A stretch of 8,816 nt of DNA from Burkholderiales bacterium (lineage in GTDB: Bacteria > Pseudomonadota > Gammaproteobacteria > Burkholderiales > Burkholderiaceae_C): positions 1-8,816 of the forward strand of contig SBFU01000490.1 in assembly GCA_006227785.1 (NCBI GenBank). Direction: 5' to 3'. Shown one piece after another: positions 1 through 6,515 of the stretch. The notes below the pieces were generated by a model. It made no database searches. It worked only from the letters and a program-made list of their open reading frames with translations, and had not been told where the DNA came from. Numbering within the stretch: the first letter of the stretch is position 1; each line of letters begins with the position of its first letter. The translations under genes and the position numbers were made by a program.

Positions 1-1
1 T

Positions 2-616
2 GGCTGGGTTGTGCACCGTTGCGCCGATGGCGCGCAGGCATTGCAGCAATGGGAGACGTCGCAGCCCGATGTGGTGGCGCTGGATCTGACCCTGCCCCAT
101 GTCGACGGGCTGCAGATTCTCTCGACGGCGAGAAGCCGGGGCTGGAAGACGCCGGTGCTGATCCTCACGGCCCGAGGAACCGTCGGGGACCGGATCGTCG
201 GGCTGAACACGGGGGCCGACGACTACCTGGCCAAGCCCTTCGATCTGGACGAGTTGGAGGCCCGGCTCAAGGCCCTGTGCCGCCGTGCGGGCGTGCCGGT
301 ACAAGGCGGCTCGGAATCTGCGGGCGGTGTGCTGGCCGGTCTGAGGGTGGATCCGGACAGCGGCGCGGCCTACCATGGTGAGGCGGTGCTGGACATGCCT
401 CCGCGGGAACTGGCCTTGTTGCAGGCCCTGATGGCGCGACCCGGGCGTGCCATGGCCAAGGAGAAGCTGTTCGAACTGGTCTTTCCCGGTGCCCAGGATG
501 TGCAGTACGAGGCGATCGAGGTGGTGGCCTACCGTTTGCGAAAACGGCTGGCCGGCACAGGCGTCCAGCTGGTGACCTTGCGCGGACTGGGTTATCTGCT
601 GCGGGCCACGGTCTGA
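2..616 (+). CDS. tctD: TctD-like OmpR-family response regulator, N-terminus missing (partial)
   Basis: DNA-binding response regulator, expected to be phosphorylated by the kinase encoded just downstream and then to control transcription in the cytoplasm. The frame is open to the left edge, reading GWVVHRCADG, so roughly the first 25-30 residues are missing, including the first beta strand and the acidic pocket residues. What is seen: the phospho-acceptor Asp in VVALDLTLPHVDG (codon 83-85), the switch Thr in LILTARG, the conserved Lys in GADDYLAKPFD, and a C-terminal winged helix with PPRELALLQALMARPG, YRLRKRL and the wing/terminal motif TLRGLGYLLRA. The segment EAIEVVAYRLRKRL followed by TLRGLGYLL resembles TctD, the regulator of tricarboxylate transport, more than PhoB or OmpR. 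The GTG at position 11 is internal and not the true start. Ten bases separate its TGA from the kinase gene, so the two are probably one operon. The symbol is by similarity; the actual target genes are inferred. Confidence 0.9.
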   Translation, partial: GWVVHRCADGAQALQQWETSQPDVVALDLTLPHVDGLQILSTARSRGWKTPVLILTARGTVGDRIVGLNTGADDYLAKPFDLDELEARLKALCRRAGVPVQGGSESAGGVLAGLRVDPDSGAAYHGEAVLDMPPRELALLQALMARPGRAMAKEKLFELVFPGAQDVQYEAIEVVAYRLRKRLAGTGVQLVTLRGLGYLLRATV

Positions 617-626
617 TGGACCCAGG

Positions 627-2045
627 ATGCCAACCGGATCAGGGACTGTGAGGACCGGGCCAGCTCCGCTGTCCATGCGGCGGCGGCTGCTTATGAGCAT
701 TCTGCTGCCGGTGCTGCTGCTGGTGGGCTTGAACACCTTCAGCCTGTACCAGGAGACGCTGACGGCGGCCAACACGGCATATGACCGAACCTTGCTGGCG
801 TCGGCCAAGACGATCAGCGAGCAGCTCGATGTGCAGGGAGCCGATGGGGTGGTCAGGATCACGGCCCGGGTGCCTTATGCCGCCCTGGAGGCGTTCGAGG
901 CCGACAACCAGAGTCGCATGTACTACAAGGTGTCTTCGCTGGACGGTGTGATGGTGTCCGGCTATGAAGACCTGCCGGCCTGGCGGGGCGAACTGCCCCA
1001 GCAGGCCGCTTATGCGGCGCTGGTGGATTTCTACGACGACCGGTATCGAGACCAGCCGGTGCGGGTGGCGGCCCTGGTGCAGCCGGTGGCCAGCACGCAG
1101 GGTCAGGGTCTGGCGCTGATCCAGGTGGCCGAAACCCTGGAGCTGCGCGAAGCCATGGCCAGGCAGGTGCTGGTGGACACCTTGTGGCGCCAGGGCCTGC
1201 TGGTGCTGGTGATTGCCTTGGTGGTGGTCTGGGGTGTTCAGCGCTCGACCCGTCCGGTGCGCGATCTGTCGGAACAGGTGGGGCGTCGCCCGGAGAACGA
1301 CCTGACGCCAATCACGCCTGAAGGTATGCCACCCGAGCTCGCGCCCCTGGTCAGGGCCACCAACCACCTGATGGTGCGGCTGTCGCAGCTGCTCGAACAC
1401 CAGCGCCGGCTCGTACGTGACACGTCGCACCAGTTGCGAACCCCTCTGGCCGTGCTCAAGGCGCAGGTGCAATCGGCGCGTCGGGGCGACCAGCCGCCGA
1501 TGGAAGCGCTGCAGGACATCGAGCACACGGTCGACCGGGCCACGCGCATGGCCAACCAGATGCTGGCCCTGGCCAAGGTGGAGCAGCTTCGGCTGCAGGC
1601 GCAGGCCGACCCCAATCGCCTGGATGAGCGGGTGCGGGAGGTGGCCTTGGACCTGGCGCCCTTGATGGCCGACGGCCAGATCGAGTTTTCGATCCACACG
1701 CAGGACCTGACCGTGCTGGCGCACGAATGGATGCTCAACGAACTGGTTCGCAATCTGCTGCACAACGCCATCAAGCACACACCGCCGGGCAAGGCACTCG
1801 ATGTGCAGGTCGAGCGCACGCCGGCGGGGGAAGCCTTGCTGCTGGTCAGCAACGAAGGGGTGGGCATCGAACTGGAGCGCAGGGCGCATCTGTTCCAGCC
1901 ATTTGCTTCGGTGTCGGGTCAGAACAGCGCGGGGCTGGGCTTGTCCATCTGCCACCACATTGCCGAGGCCCTGGGCGGCCGGCTGCACGTCGGAGACCGG
2001 GCTGGCGGTGGCGTCTCCGTGAGCGTCTGGCTGCCCATCCGGTGA
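627..2045 (+). CDS. tctE: TctE-like sensor histidine kinase
   Basis: Inner-membrane sensor kinase, probably paired with the upstream response regulator. Of 472 residues from the ATG at 627, about 21-40 form the first membrane helix, about 41-185 a periplasmic region of the size of the 2CSK_N sensor domain of TctE/QseC-type kinases, about 187-204 the second helix, and then a HAMP-like linker. The dimerisation helix carries the phospho-acceptor His268 in DTSHQLRTPLAVL. The ATPase domain shows an N box NELVRNLLHNAIKHTP (371-386) and a G2 box GLGLSICHHIAEALGG. The G1 box reads SNEGVGIE, so the usual Asp of DxGxG is Asn409. The start is uncertain: no strong ribosome site precedes 627 (GGA at 618-620 is weak), and the in-frame ATG at 675 (MRRRLLMSILLPVL) would leave a more usual short N-terminus. 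TctE kinases sense tricarboxylates such as citrate; this ligand is inferred from family and from the TctC-like receptor gene converging on it 4 bp away. Confidence 0.9.
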   Translation: MPTGSGTVRTGPAPLSMRRRLLMSILLPVLLLVGLNTFSLYQETLTAANTAYDRTLLASAKTISEQLDVQGADGVVRITARVPYAALEAFEADNQSRMYYKVSSLDGVMVSGYEDLPAWRGELPQQAAYAALVDFYDDRYRDQPVRVAALVQPVASTQGQGLALIQVAETLELREAMARQVLVDTLWRQGLLVLVIALVVVWGVQRSTRPVRDLSEQVGRRPENDLTPITPEGMPPELAPLVRATNHLMVRLSQLLEHQRRLVRDTSHQLRTPLAVLKAQVQSARRGDQPPMEALQDIEHTVDRATRMANQMLALAKVEQLRLQAQADPNRLDERVREVALDLAPLMADGQIEFSIHTQDLTVLAHEWMLNELVRNLLHNAIKHTPPGKALDVQVERTPAGEALLLVSNEGVGIELERRAHLFQPFASVSGQNSAGLGLSICHHIAEALGGRLHVGDRAGGGVSVSVWLPIR

Positions 2046-2049
2046 CGGG

Positions 2050-3051
2050 TCAGGTCAGTCCGGCGCGGGTGAGCTCCTGGCGCATGCGCTCGAACTCGTC
2101 GTCCACGAAGCGCCCGAATGCCGCGCCGGTCAACGGTGCAGGTGTCCACTGGTTCTGGTCGAGGGCGCGCCGCCACGACGCCGAATCCATGGCGCGCTCC
2201 AGCACCTGGGTCAGCTGCCCGTATTGCTCGCTGGAAAGGCCACCCGCTGCACAGACACCCCGCCAGTTGCCAATGACCACATCCAGACCCAGTTCACGCA
2301 AGCTGGGCACATCACTGCCTGGCAGGCGTTCACCGGAGGTTACCGCCACCGCCCGCATCCTGCCCGAGGCGATGTAAGGCAGGAACTCGCTCAGACCGCT
2401 GCCGCCGACTGTCACATAACCCGCCATGATGGCCGCCGCCGCCTCGCCTCCGCCCCTGAATGGCACGTAGTTGATCCTGCCCGGGGCGATGCCAAGCGCA
2501 CGCGCCATCTTGTGCACGGCGATGTGCTCGGTGGACCCGCGAGAGCCCCCGCCCCACTTGACGCTGGCGGGGTCTTTGCGGAACTGCTGCAGCAGCTCCT
2601 GCATGCTGGAAAAGGGCGAGCCCACAGGCAGGACGAAGACGTTGAACTCGTTGGTCAGGCGTGCGAGTGGTCGCACCTGATCCAGACCCACCGGCGGTTT
2701 GCCGGTGATGATGCCACCCAGCATCACCGAGCCCATGACCATCAGGGCATGGGGTTCGCCACGGGCACTGTCGGCAAACTGCGCCAGGCCGATGTTGCCG
2801 GCGGCTCCACCACGGTTTTCGTAGGCCACCGAATCGGCCTCGCCGCTGTCGATCAGTGCCTGCCCCAGCGCGCGCCCGGTGAGGTCCCAGCCACCGCCCG
2901 GATTGGCCGGAATCAGCATCCGGTAGCCCCGTGCATGCGTATTGCCCGACGCCCAGGCGCAGGGCAGGGTGAGCAGCAGCCCCCCCAAGGCGCGCGCCAG
3001 GAATTGCTTTCGTGTCAGGGCTGGCCTGTGGAAGTGCTGATCCGGCGTCAT
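2050..3051 (-). CDS. Bug/TctC-family periplasmic solute receptor
   Basis: Extracytoplasmic solute-binding protein of the Bug (tripartite tricarboxylate transporter receptor) family, 333 residues, a normal length. It would bind an organic acid in the periplasm and deliver it to a TctAB-type permease or act in sensing. The N-terminus has a signal peptide: basic TRKQFLAR, hydrophobic ALGGLLLTLPCAWA, likely cleavage after AWA (residue 34). The loop IPANPGGGWD (about 47-56) and ENRGGAAGNIG are the ligand-binding loops of the family, and the ANPGGGWD form is close to TctC. The ATG at 3051 is chosen over upstream in-frame codons because the signal peptide then begins properly and because it overlaps the upstream hslR-like stop as ATGA (3051-3048), implying coupled translation. 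It converges with the tctE-like gene with only 4 bp between stops, leaving no room for separate terminators. No TctA or TctB gene is in view; Betaproteobacteria carry many such orphan Bug receptors. The substrate is unproven; a tricarboxylate is a guess from context. Confidence 0.9.
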   Translation of the reverse strand: MTPDQHFHRPALTRKQFLARALGGLLLTLPCAWASGNTHARGYRMLIPANPGGGWDLTGRALGQALIDSGEADSVAYENRGGAAGNIGLAQFADSARGEPHALMVMGSVMLGGIITGKPPVGLDQVRPLARLTNEFNVFVLPVGSPFSSMQELLQQFRKDPASVKWGGGSRGSTEHIAVHKMARALGIAPGRINYVPFRGGGEAAAAIMAGYVTVGGSGLSEFLPYIASGRMRAVAVTSGERLPGSDVPSLRELGLDVVIGNWRGVCAAGGLSSEQYGQLTQVLERAMDSASWRRALDQNQWTPAPLTGAAFGRFVDDEFERMRQELTRAGLT

Positions 3052-3521
3052 CGATCGTCCACCGAGGCGCTCCAGCGCGCGTTCCAGGTCGGACCTGACG
3101 CGGCCCGATCTTTGAGGCCCTGCATGTCGCGGCGGTCTCGTTTGGTGGGGCGCCCGTGTGGCAGGTCCAGTGCCGGCTCGGGCGCCAGGCGTTGCCGGTC
3201 CGCGGCCGCCGCACGCCGGGCAATCGATTCCGGTGTCTCTTCGTACAGTGTGCTGGCGATGGCGGCCGACCCGCGCATGTCGGACAGGCCCTTGACGATC
3301 ACCTCGCGCTCGACAGGGCCTGAGCGCCATTGCACCCGATCGCCGATGTGCACCTCGCGGCCAGGCTTGGCACGCAGTCCGTTGACCCAGACCCGCCCCA
3401 GATCAATCTCGTCGCTGCTCAGCGCCCGTGTCTTGTAGAAGCGGGCAGCCCACATCCACTTGTCCAGGCGGATGCGGCGGTTCGGGTCACCGGAGGAAGA
3501 TGTCGGCTGGCGGGTGGGCAT
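3048..3521 (-). CDS. hslR: Hsp15-like S4-domain RNA-binding heat-shock protein
   Basis: Homologue of Hsp15 (HslR), a small heat-shock protein that binds 50S ribosomal subunits carrying a stalled nascent chain and helps recycle them. From the ATG at 3521 it has 157 residues against about 133 in E. coli. The S4 RNA-binding domain begins RIRLDKWMWAARFYKTRAL (17-34), followed by GRVWVNGLRAKPGREVHIGD. The Hsp15-specific part contains TLYEETPESIARR (91-103) and the basic tail PHGRPTKRDRRDMQGLK. These match the family in order and spacing. A GTG at 3566 would add 15 residues with no obvious ribosome site; ATG 3521 also lacks a good one, but leaves a normal N-terminal extension before the S4 domain. 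The last 17 or so residues (after DRAAS) are not part of the usual family core. Its TGA overlaps the start of the Bug receptor gene, so the two should share one mRNA. Confidence 0.9.
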   Translation of the reverse strand: MPTRQPTSSSGDPNRRIRLDKWMWAARFYKTRALSSDEIDLGRVWVNGLRAKPGREVHIGDRVQWRSGPVEREVIVKGLSDMRGSAAIASTLYEETPESIARRAAAADRQRLAPEPALDLPHGRPTKRDRRDMQGLKDRAASGPTWNARWSASVDDR

Positions 3522-3566
3522 AGGTGTGGAGAGGGCGGCCGTCGGACCTGTTCGTGCACCGGGCAC

Positions 3567-3832
3567 ATGTCAGGTGCCGTTCATTATGGCGTCGCCTTGG
3601 CTCGGCGACCATCCTCGCGGTCACCGGTCTGGCCGACAGGCGCGGGCTGACCTGGTCGTGCCCGCCGGACCCGGGCAGGGTTTCCCCGAGGCCCCGGACA
3701 GCCGATTGACAGGCGGGCTCGCGACCATCGGCGGCGCGGTTCACACGCCACTGTGTCTGTGCACCGCGGCGAACGTCCGGCCGGTCCGATCCCGGCGCGG
3801 CGACACCATCATCCTGAACCAACGGAGACCCC
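3567..3832. other. Divergent intergenic region, hslR-like gene / porin gene
   Basis: This 266-bp stretch separates the leftward hslR-Bug pair from the rightward porin gene and must hold both promoters. It is GC-rich. Apart from the weak leftward CATAAT and an isolated TTGACA at 3706-3711 with no matching -10, I see no clear promoter, operator palindrome or small ORF with a ribosome site. The last bases carry the porin ribosome-binding site AACGGAG (3821-3827). Confidence 0.5.
3583..3588 (-). promoter_or_regulatory. Possible -10 hexamer for the hslR-Bug operon
   Basis: On the minus strand this reads CATAAT, five of six bases of the sigma-70 -10 consensus, in otherwise very GC-rich DNA. The predicted start near 3576 would give a leader of about 55 nt to ATG 3521 and only about 10 nt to GTG 3566, mildly favouring the ATG. 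The -35 position 17 bp upstream reads TGGTCG, a poor match. E. coli hslR is heat-induced, but I see no convincing sigma-32 -35 (CTTGAA) here. Low confidence. Confidence 0.25.
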
Positions 3833-4846
3833 ATGAAGTCCTGTCTTGCCCTGTCCTTGCTCGCTGTTGCTGCCGGCACCGCGCATGCCCAGTCCTCCGT
3901 CACGCTGTATGGCGTGGCCGATGCCGCCGTCGAGCGCGTCAAAGGAGCCACTTCCAAAACCCGCATGGTGTCGGGCCAGCAGCAGGGTTCCCGCTGGGGT
4001 CTGCGCGGCAGCGAAGACCTGGGTGGCGGGCTCAAGGCCGTGTTCCAGATCGAGAGTGGTTTGAACATCACCACCGGTGAGCTGGCGCAGGGAGGGCGCG
4101 GCTTCGGCCGGCAATCCTATGTCGGTCTGGCCGGCGGCTTTGGCGCCATCCGGCTGGGGCGCCAGTACTCGCCCATGGACGAGATCGCCGGTGTCATCGG
4201 AACCAAGTCCTACGACGTGCTCAGTGTGGTGCCGATCATCGGCAACGGCGATTACAACCGGGTGAACAGCGCGGTGACCTACCTGTCGCCGAGTTTCGGA
4301 GGGACGTCGTTCCAGGTTCAGTACAGCCAGGGTGAAAACCGCGCTTCTGGCGATCCGAGCAAGGACTTCGGCAAGCAGTTCAGCCTGCATGCGCTGCATG
4401 CCAGCGGACCGTTGACCGCCGGTGTGGGCCTGATGCGGGTGCTCGATGGCAACGGCACGGAAGCCGGCCGCCAACCCATCAACGCGGTCCTGTTGGTCGG
4501 TGCGTATGACTTCGGGTTTGCCAAGCTGTCGGCCTACTTCGACAAAGAAGACAAGGGGGCGGAAGACCTGTCCGTGTTCGGGGTCAGCGCAGCCCGCAAG
4601 TTCGGCGAAACCACCGTGTCGGTCGGACTGGCGCAGGCGCGCAACGTGACCGGCGCTGCCTCGGCTGCCGACGATGACGCCACCATCATGACACTGCAGG
4701 CCAGCCACAACCTGTCCAAGCGCACGGCGGTCTATGGCCACCTGACCGCGGTCTCCAACGGCGACGACGCCGCGCTGGGTTTCAACAGCCCGGTCCGTGG
4801 CAGCAACTCCAACGGCATCCAGTTCGGCATCCGTCACCGGTTCTGA
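3833..4846 (+). CDS. Outer-membrane general porin (Gram-negative Porin_4 type)
   Basis: Beta-barrel porin forming a diffusion channel for small hydrophilic solutes in the outer membrane, expected to be trimeric. The 337-residue precursor starts with a signal peptide MKSCLALSLLAVAAGTAHAQ, cleaved after AHA (19) or at AHAQ. The mature protein begins SSVTLYGVADAAVE, the typical first strand of betaproteobacterial porins. Further family marks are SRWGLRGSEDLGGGLKAVFQIESG, FGRQSYVGLAGGFGAIRLGRQYSP, and alternating strands to the C-terminus QFGIRHRF, ending in the Phe that the BAM machinery recognises. It is slightly shorter than many relatives (about 350-380 residues), so some loops may be short. 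The start is set by the ribosome site AACGGAG (3821-3827), 5 nt before the ATG. A hairpin follows the stop within 7 bp, so it is probably transcribed separately from the regulator downstream. It may supply the outer-membrane step for the ABC uptake system to its right; that link is positional only. Confidence 0.93.
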   Translation: MKSCLALSLLAVAAGTAHAQSSVTLYGVADAAVERVKGATSKTRMVSGQQQGSRWGLRGSEDLGGGLKAVFQIESGLNITTGELAQGGRGFGRQSYVGLAGGFGAIRLGRQYSPMDEIAGVIGTKSYDVLSVVPIIGNGDYNRVNSAVTYLSPSFGGTSFQVQYSQGENRASGDPSKDFGKQFSLHALHASGPLTAGVGLMRVLDGNGTEAGRQPINAVLLVGAYDFGFAKLSAYFDKEDKGAEDLSVFGVSAARKFGETTVSVGLAQARNVTGAASAADDDATIMTLQASHNLSKRTAVYGHLTAVSNGDDAALGFNSPVRGSNSNGIQFGIRHRF

Positions 4847-4852
4847 TGCTTG

Positions 4853-4892
4853 ACGTTCTGCGGGCGCGGTGGCCGCCGCGCCTGCAGAACGT
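4853..4892 (+). terminator. Long GC-rich hairpin after porin gene, terminator-like without U-tract
   Basis: An inverted repeat starting 7 bp after the porin stop. The outer arms ACGTTCTGC (4853-4861) and GCAGAACGT (4884-4892) are perfect. Inside them GGCGCGG (4863-4869) pairs with CCGCGCC (4876-4882), with one G-U pair at 4862/4883, giving a stem of about 17 bp and a small loop. No run of T follows the right arm, so it is not a classic intrinsic terminator. It could end or protect the porin mRNA 3' end, or, as a DNA palindrome, be an operator upstream of the regulator gene. Confidence 0.5.
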
Positions 4893-4912
4893 TGCCGCGC
4901 GGCGGCCGCAGC

Positions 4913-4920
4913 AGGTAGGA
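4913..4920 (+). promoter_or_regulatory. Ribosome-binding site deciding the start of the sigma-54 activator
   Basis: AGGTAGGA lies 8 nt before ATG 4929, a good spacing. The in-frame ATG at 4920 directly abuts this sequence, which is too close, and the GTG at 4869 lies inside the hairpin. The sequence therefore favours translation from 4929. Confidence 0.6.
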
Positions 4921-4928
4921 TGACCGCC

Positions 4929-6419
4929 ATGACCCGTGATGACCGATTGCCGCGCGATGCGCAGAGCATTCTCGAGCTGGCGGCACGCTCGATGTTCGAC
5001 CTGTTTGCCACCGCCAGCGAAGGCATGATCTTGGTGGACCGGAACGCACGGGTGGTCTGGATCAACGACCAGTACCGGCGCTTTCTGCCTGCGCTGGGAT
5101 TCGAGCGCGAGGGAGACTTCGTCGGCCACCCGGTTTCCAGTGTGGTGCAGAACACCCAGATGCACCAGGTGCTGGCCACCGGCAAGCCGATCCTGATTGA
5201 CCTGTTGACCAACCGGGCCGGCACCTTTGTGGTCAGCCGAATCCCGTTGCGGGACAACGATGGGACGGTGATCGGCGTGCTGGGCATCGTGCTGTTCGAT
5301 CATCCGGAGACCACGCTGCAGCCGCTGATCACCAAGTTTGCCCGGCTTGAGCAGGACCTGAGCGAGGCGCGCCGTGAACTGGCCAGTCAGCGCCGTACCA
5401 AGTACACCTTTGCCAGCTTTGTGGGCAGCAGTCTGGCCGTTCAGGAGGTCAAGCGGCAGGCGCGGCGCGCGGCCCAGTCCTCCAGTCCGGTGCTGTTGCT
5501 GGGTGAAACCGGCACCGGCAAGGAATTGCTGGCCCACGCGATTCACGCGGCCTCCCCCCGGGCCGGTCGTCCCTTTGTCAGTGTCAACATGGCGGCCGTG
5601 CCGGATACGCTGCTGGAAGCCGAGTTCTTCGGCGTGGCGCCCGGCGCCTACACCGGGGCCGACCGCAAGGGACGCGATGGCAAGTTTCGCCTGGCCGACG
5701 GCGGAACCCTGTTCCTCGACGAACTGGGCGACATGCCGATGTCGGTGCAGGTGAAGCTGCTGCGCGCGCTGCAGGAGGGCGAGGTGGAGCCGCTGGGCTC
5801 CAACCGGCTGCTCCGGTTTGACGTGCGCGTGGTGGCGGCCACCTCGCGCGACCTGGCGCAGCTGGTGCGCGAGGGACGGTTCCGGGAGGATTTGTATTAC
5901 CGGCTCAATGTGCTCCCCATTCGCGTGCCACCTCTGCGCGAACGGCGCGGCGACATCGGGGTGCTGGTGGAAGCCTTGTGTGAGGACATCGCCGCACGCA
6001 ACGGCGGTCCCCAGCTCGAGTTTTCCGCCGCTGCGCAGGCGCTGCTGGCGGGGCAGGTCTGGCGCGGCAACATACGCGAGCTGCGCAATGTGCTGGAGCA
6101 GCTCGCACTGCAGAGCGATTCGCCGCTGATCGAGGCTGAGCATGTGTCTCGGGTGCTGGCAGACGCGGGGCTGCCAGCGCTGCCGCTGCCAGACGGACCG
6201 GATTCAGCCGAGCCGGCGGAGGACCTGCAAGCCCTGGCGGGGGTGCGACCCCTGGCTGAACAGGTCGACGCGCTGGAACGCCGGGCGGTGGCGCAGGCGC
6301 TGCGCGAGACCCGGGGCAACCGGGCGGCGGCCGCCCGCTTGCTGGGCATTTCCCGGGCCCGCCTGTACGACCGGCTCGAAGCCTGGGGTATGTTGTCCGA
6401 TTTCCAGACATCTGTCTGA
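4929..6419 (+). CDS. Sigma-54-dependent transcriptional activator (PAS, AAA+, Fis-type HTH)
   Basis: Bacterial enhancer-binding protein that remodels RNA polymerase-sigma-54 by ATP hydrolysis. From ATG 4929 it has 496 residues. A PAS-type sensory domain spans about 22-125 (FATASEGMILVDRNARVVWIN then VIGVLGIVLFD), followed by a heptad-like helix (about 136-156). The AAA+ domain (about 162-395) has Walker A GETGTGKE (192-199), the sigma-54 contact loop as GAYTGA (239-244, Tyr instead of the usual Phe), Walker B GGTLFLDE (258-265), RFREDLYYRL (317-325) with the arginine finger, and sensor II WRGNIRELRN (378-387). A Fis-type HTH ends the protein (about 440-488: ALRETRGNRAAAARLLGISRARLYDRL). There is no receiver domain, so control is by a ligand or cofactor at the PAS domain. 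It lies immediately upstream of a sigma-54 promoter for the binding-protein gene, its probable target, and its last codons overlap a probable binding site. The ligand is unknown. Confidence 0.93.
   Translation: MTRDDRLPRDAQSILELAARSMFDLFATASEGMILVDRNARVVWINDQYRRFLPALGFEREGDFVGHPVSSVVQNTQMHQVLATGKPILIDLLTNRAGTFVVSRIPLRDNDGTVIGVLGIVLFDHPETTLQPLITKFARLEQDLSEARRELASQRRTKYTFASFVGSSLAVQEVKRQARRAAQSSSPVLLLGETGTGKELLAHAIHAASPRAGRPFVSVNMAAVPDTLLEAEFFGVAPGAYTGADRKGRDGKFRLADGGTLFLDELGDMPMSVQVKLLRALQEGEVEPLGSNRLLRFDVRVVAATSRDLAQLVREGRFREDLYYRLNVLPIRVPPLRERRGDIGVLVEALCEDIAARNGGPQLEFSAAAQALLAGQVWRGNIRELRNVLEQLALQSDSPLIEAEHVSRVLADAGLPALPLPDGPDSAEPAEDLQALAGVRPLAEQVDALERRAVAQALRETRGNRAAAARLLGISRARLYDRLEAWGMLSDFQTSV
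6394..6410 (+). promoter_or_regulatory. Candidate activator-binding site A (upstream activating sequence)
   Basis: TGTCCGATTTCCAGACA, an imperfect palindrome with two 7-bp arms around TTT. It matches site C (6447-6463) at 14 of 17 positions and both approximate the symmetric form TGTCTGA-TTT-TCAGACA. Its centre lies about 140 bp upstream of the predicted transcription start at 6542. It is contained in the last codons of the activator gene. Confidence 0.5.
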
Positions 6420-6429
6420 TATTTGGACG
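6413..6429 (+). promoter_or_regulatory. Weak candidate activator-binding site B
   Basis: TGTCTGATATTTGGACG shares 12 of 17 positions with site C, with a perfect left arm TGTCTGA and a poor right arm. It starts 19 bp after site A and spans the activator stop codon. The same bases also make a short palindrome with the end of site A (CAGACA-TC-TGTCTG, 6405-6418). It may be a half-site. Confidence 0.3.
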
Positions 6430-6446
6430 CTTTTCGTTTGTCAATA

Positions 6447-6463
6447 TGTCTGATTTTCAGGCA
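6447..6463 (+). promoter_or_regulatory. Candidate activator-binding site C (upstream activating sequence)
   Basis: TGTCTGATTTTCAGGCA: arms TGTCTGA and TCAGGCA are inverted repeats with one mismatch around TTT, extended by one further A-T pair. Its centre is about 87 bp upstream of the predicted start and 53 bp (close to five helical turns) from site A, so both would face the same side of the helix. Confidence 0.55.
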
Positions 6464-6496
6464 TGTCAAGTTGGGTCATGGACGCAAAGCTTTGAA

Positions 6497-6509
6497 AATC
6501 AAGGACTTT
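6497..6509 (+). promoter_or_regulatory. Candidate IHF-binding site
   Basis: AATCAAGGACTTT matches the IHF consensus WATCAANNNNTTR at all specified bases except the last. It sits in a locally AT-rich stretch between the candidate enhancer sites and the -24/-12 promoter, the usual place for the IHF bend that brings an activator to sigma-54 polymerase. It is close to the promoter (centre near -39). Confidence 0.45.
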
Positions 6510-6515
6510 TTCTCA

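Noticed and set aside
639..1988. 449-residue open frame antisense to the histidine kinase gene, and similar long antisense frames at 2224-3438, 3809-5287 and 4782-6143
   Set aside because: High-GC genes routinely open antisense frames. These lack ribosome sites and recognisable domains, their composition is skewed to Arg, Gln, His, Gly and Ala, and they lie opposite clearly identified proteins.
2046..2090. Bidirectional terminator between the converging kinase and Bug receptor genes
   Set aside because: Only 4 bp separate the stops, and I find no stable hairpin with a T-run in the flanking coding ends.
3587..3602. TGGCGTCGCCTTGGCT with GG-N10-GC spacing as a second sigma-54 promoter upstream of the porin gene
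   Set aside because: Outside the GG/GC dinucleotides it departs from consensus in the -24 box and -12 box, lies about 230 bp from the porin ATG, and has no enhancer-like repeats nearby. Such matches arise by chance in GC-rich DNA.
3706..3711. Perfect TTGACA as a -35 box for the porin gene
   Set aside because: At 16-18 bp downstream the sequence is GC-only (around CGGCGG) with no -10-like hexamer, so there is no complete promoter to call.
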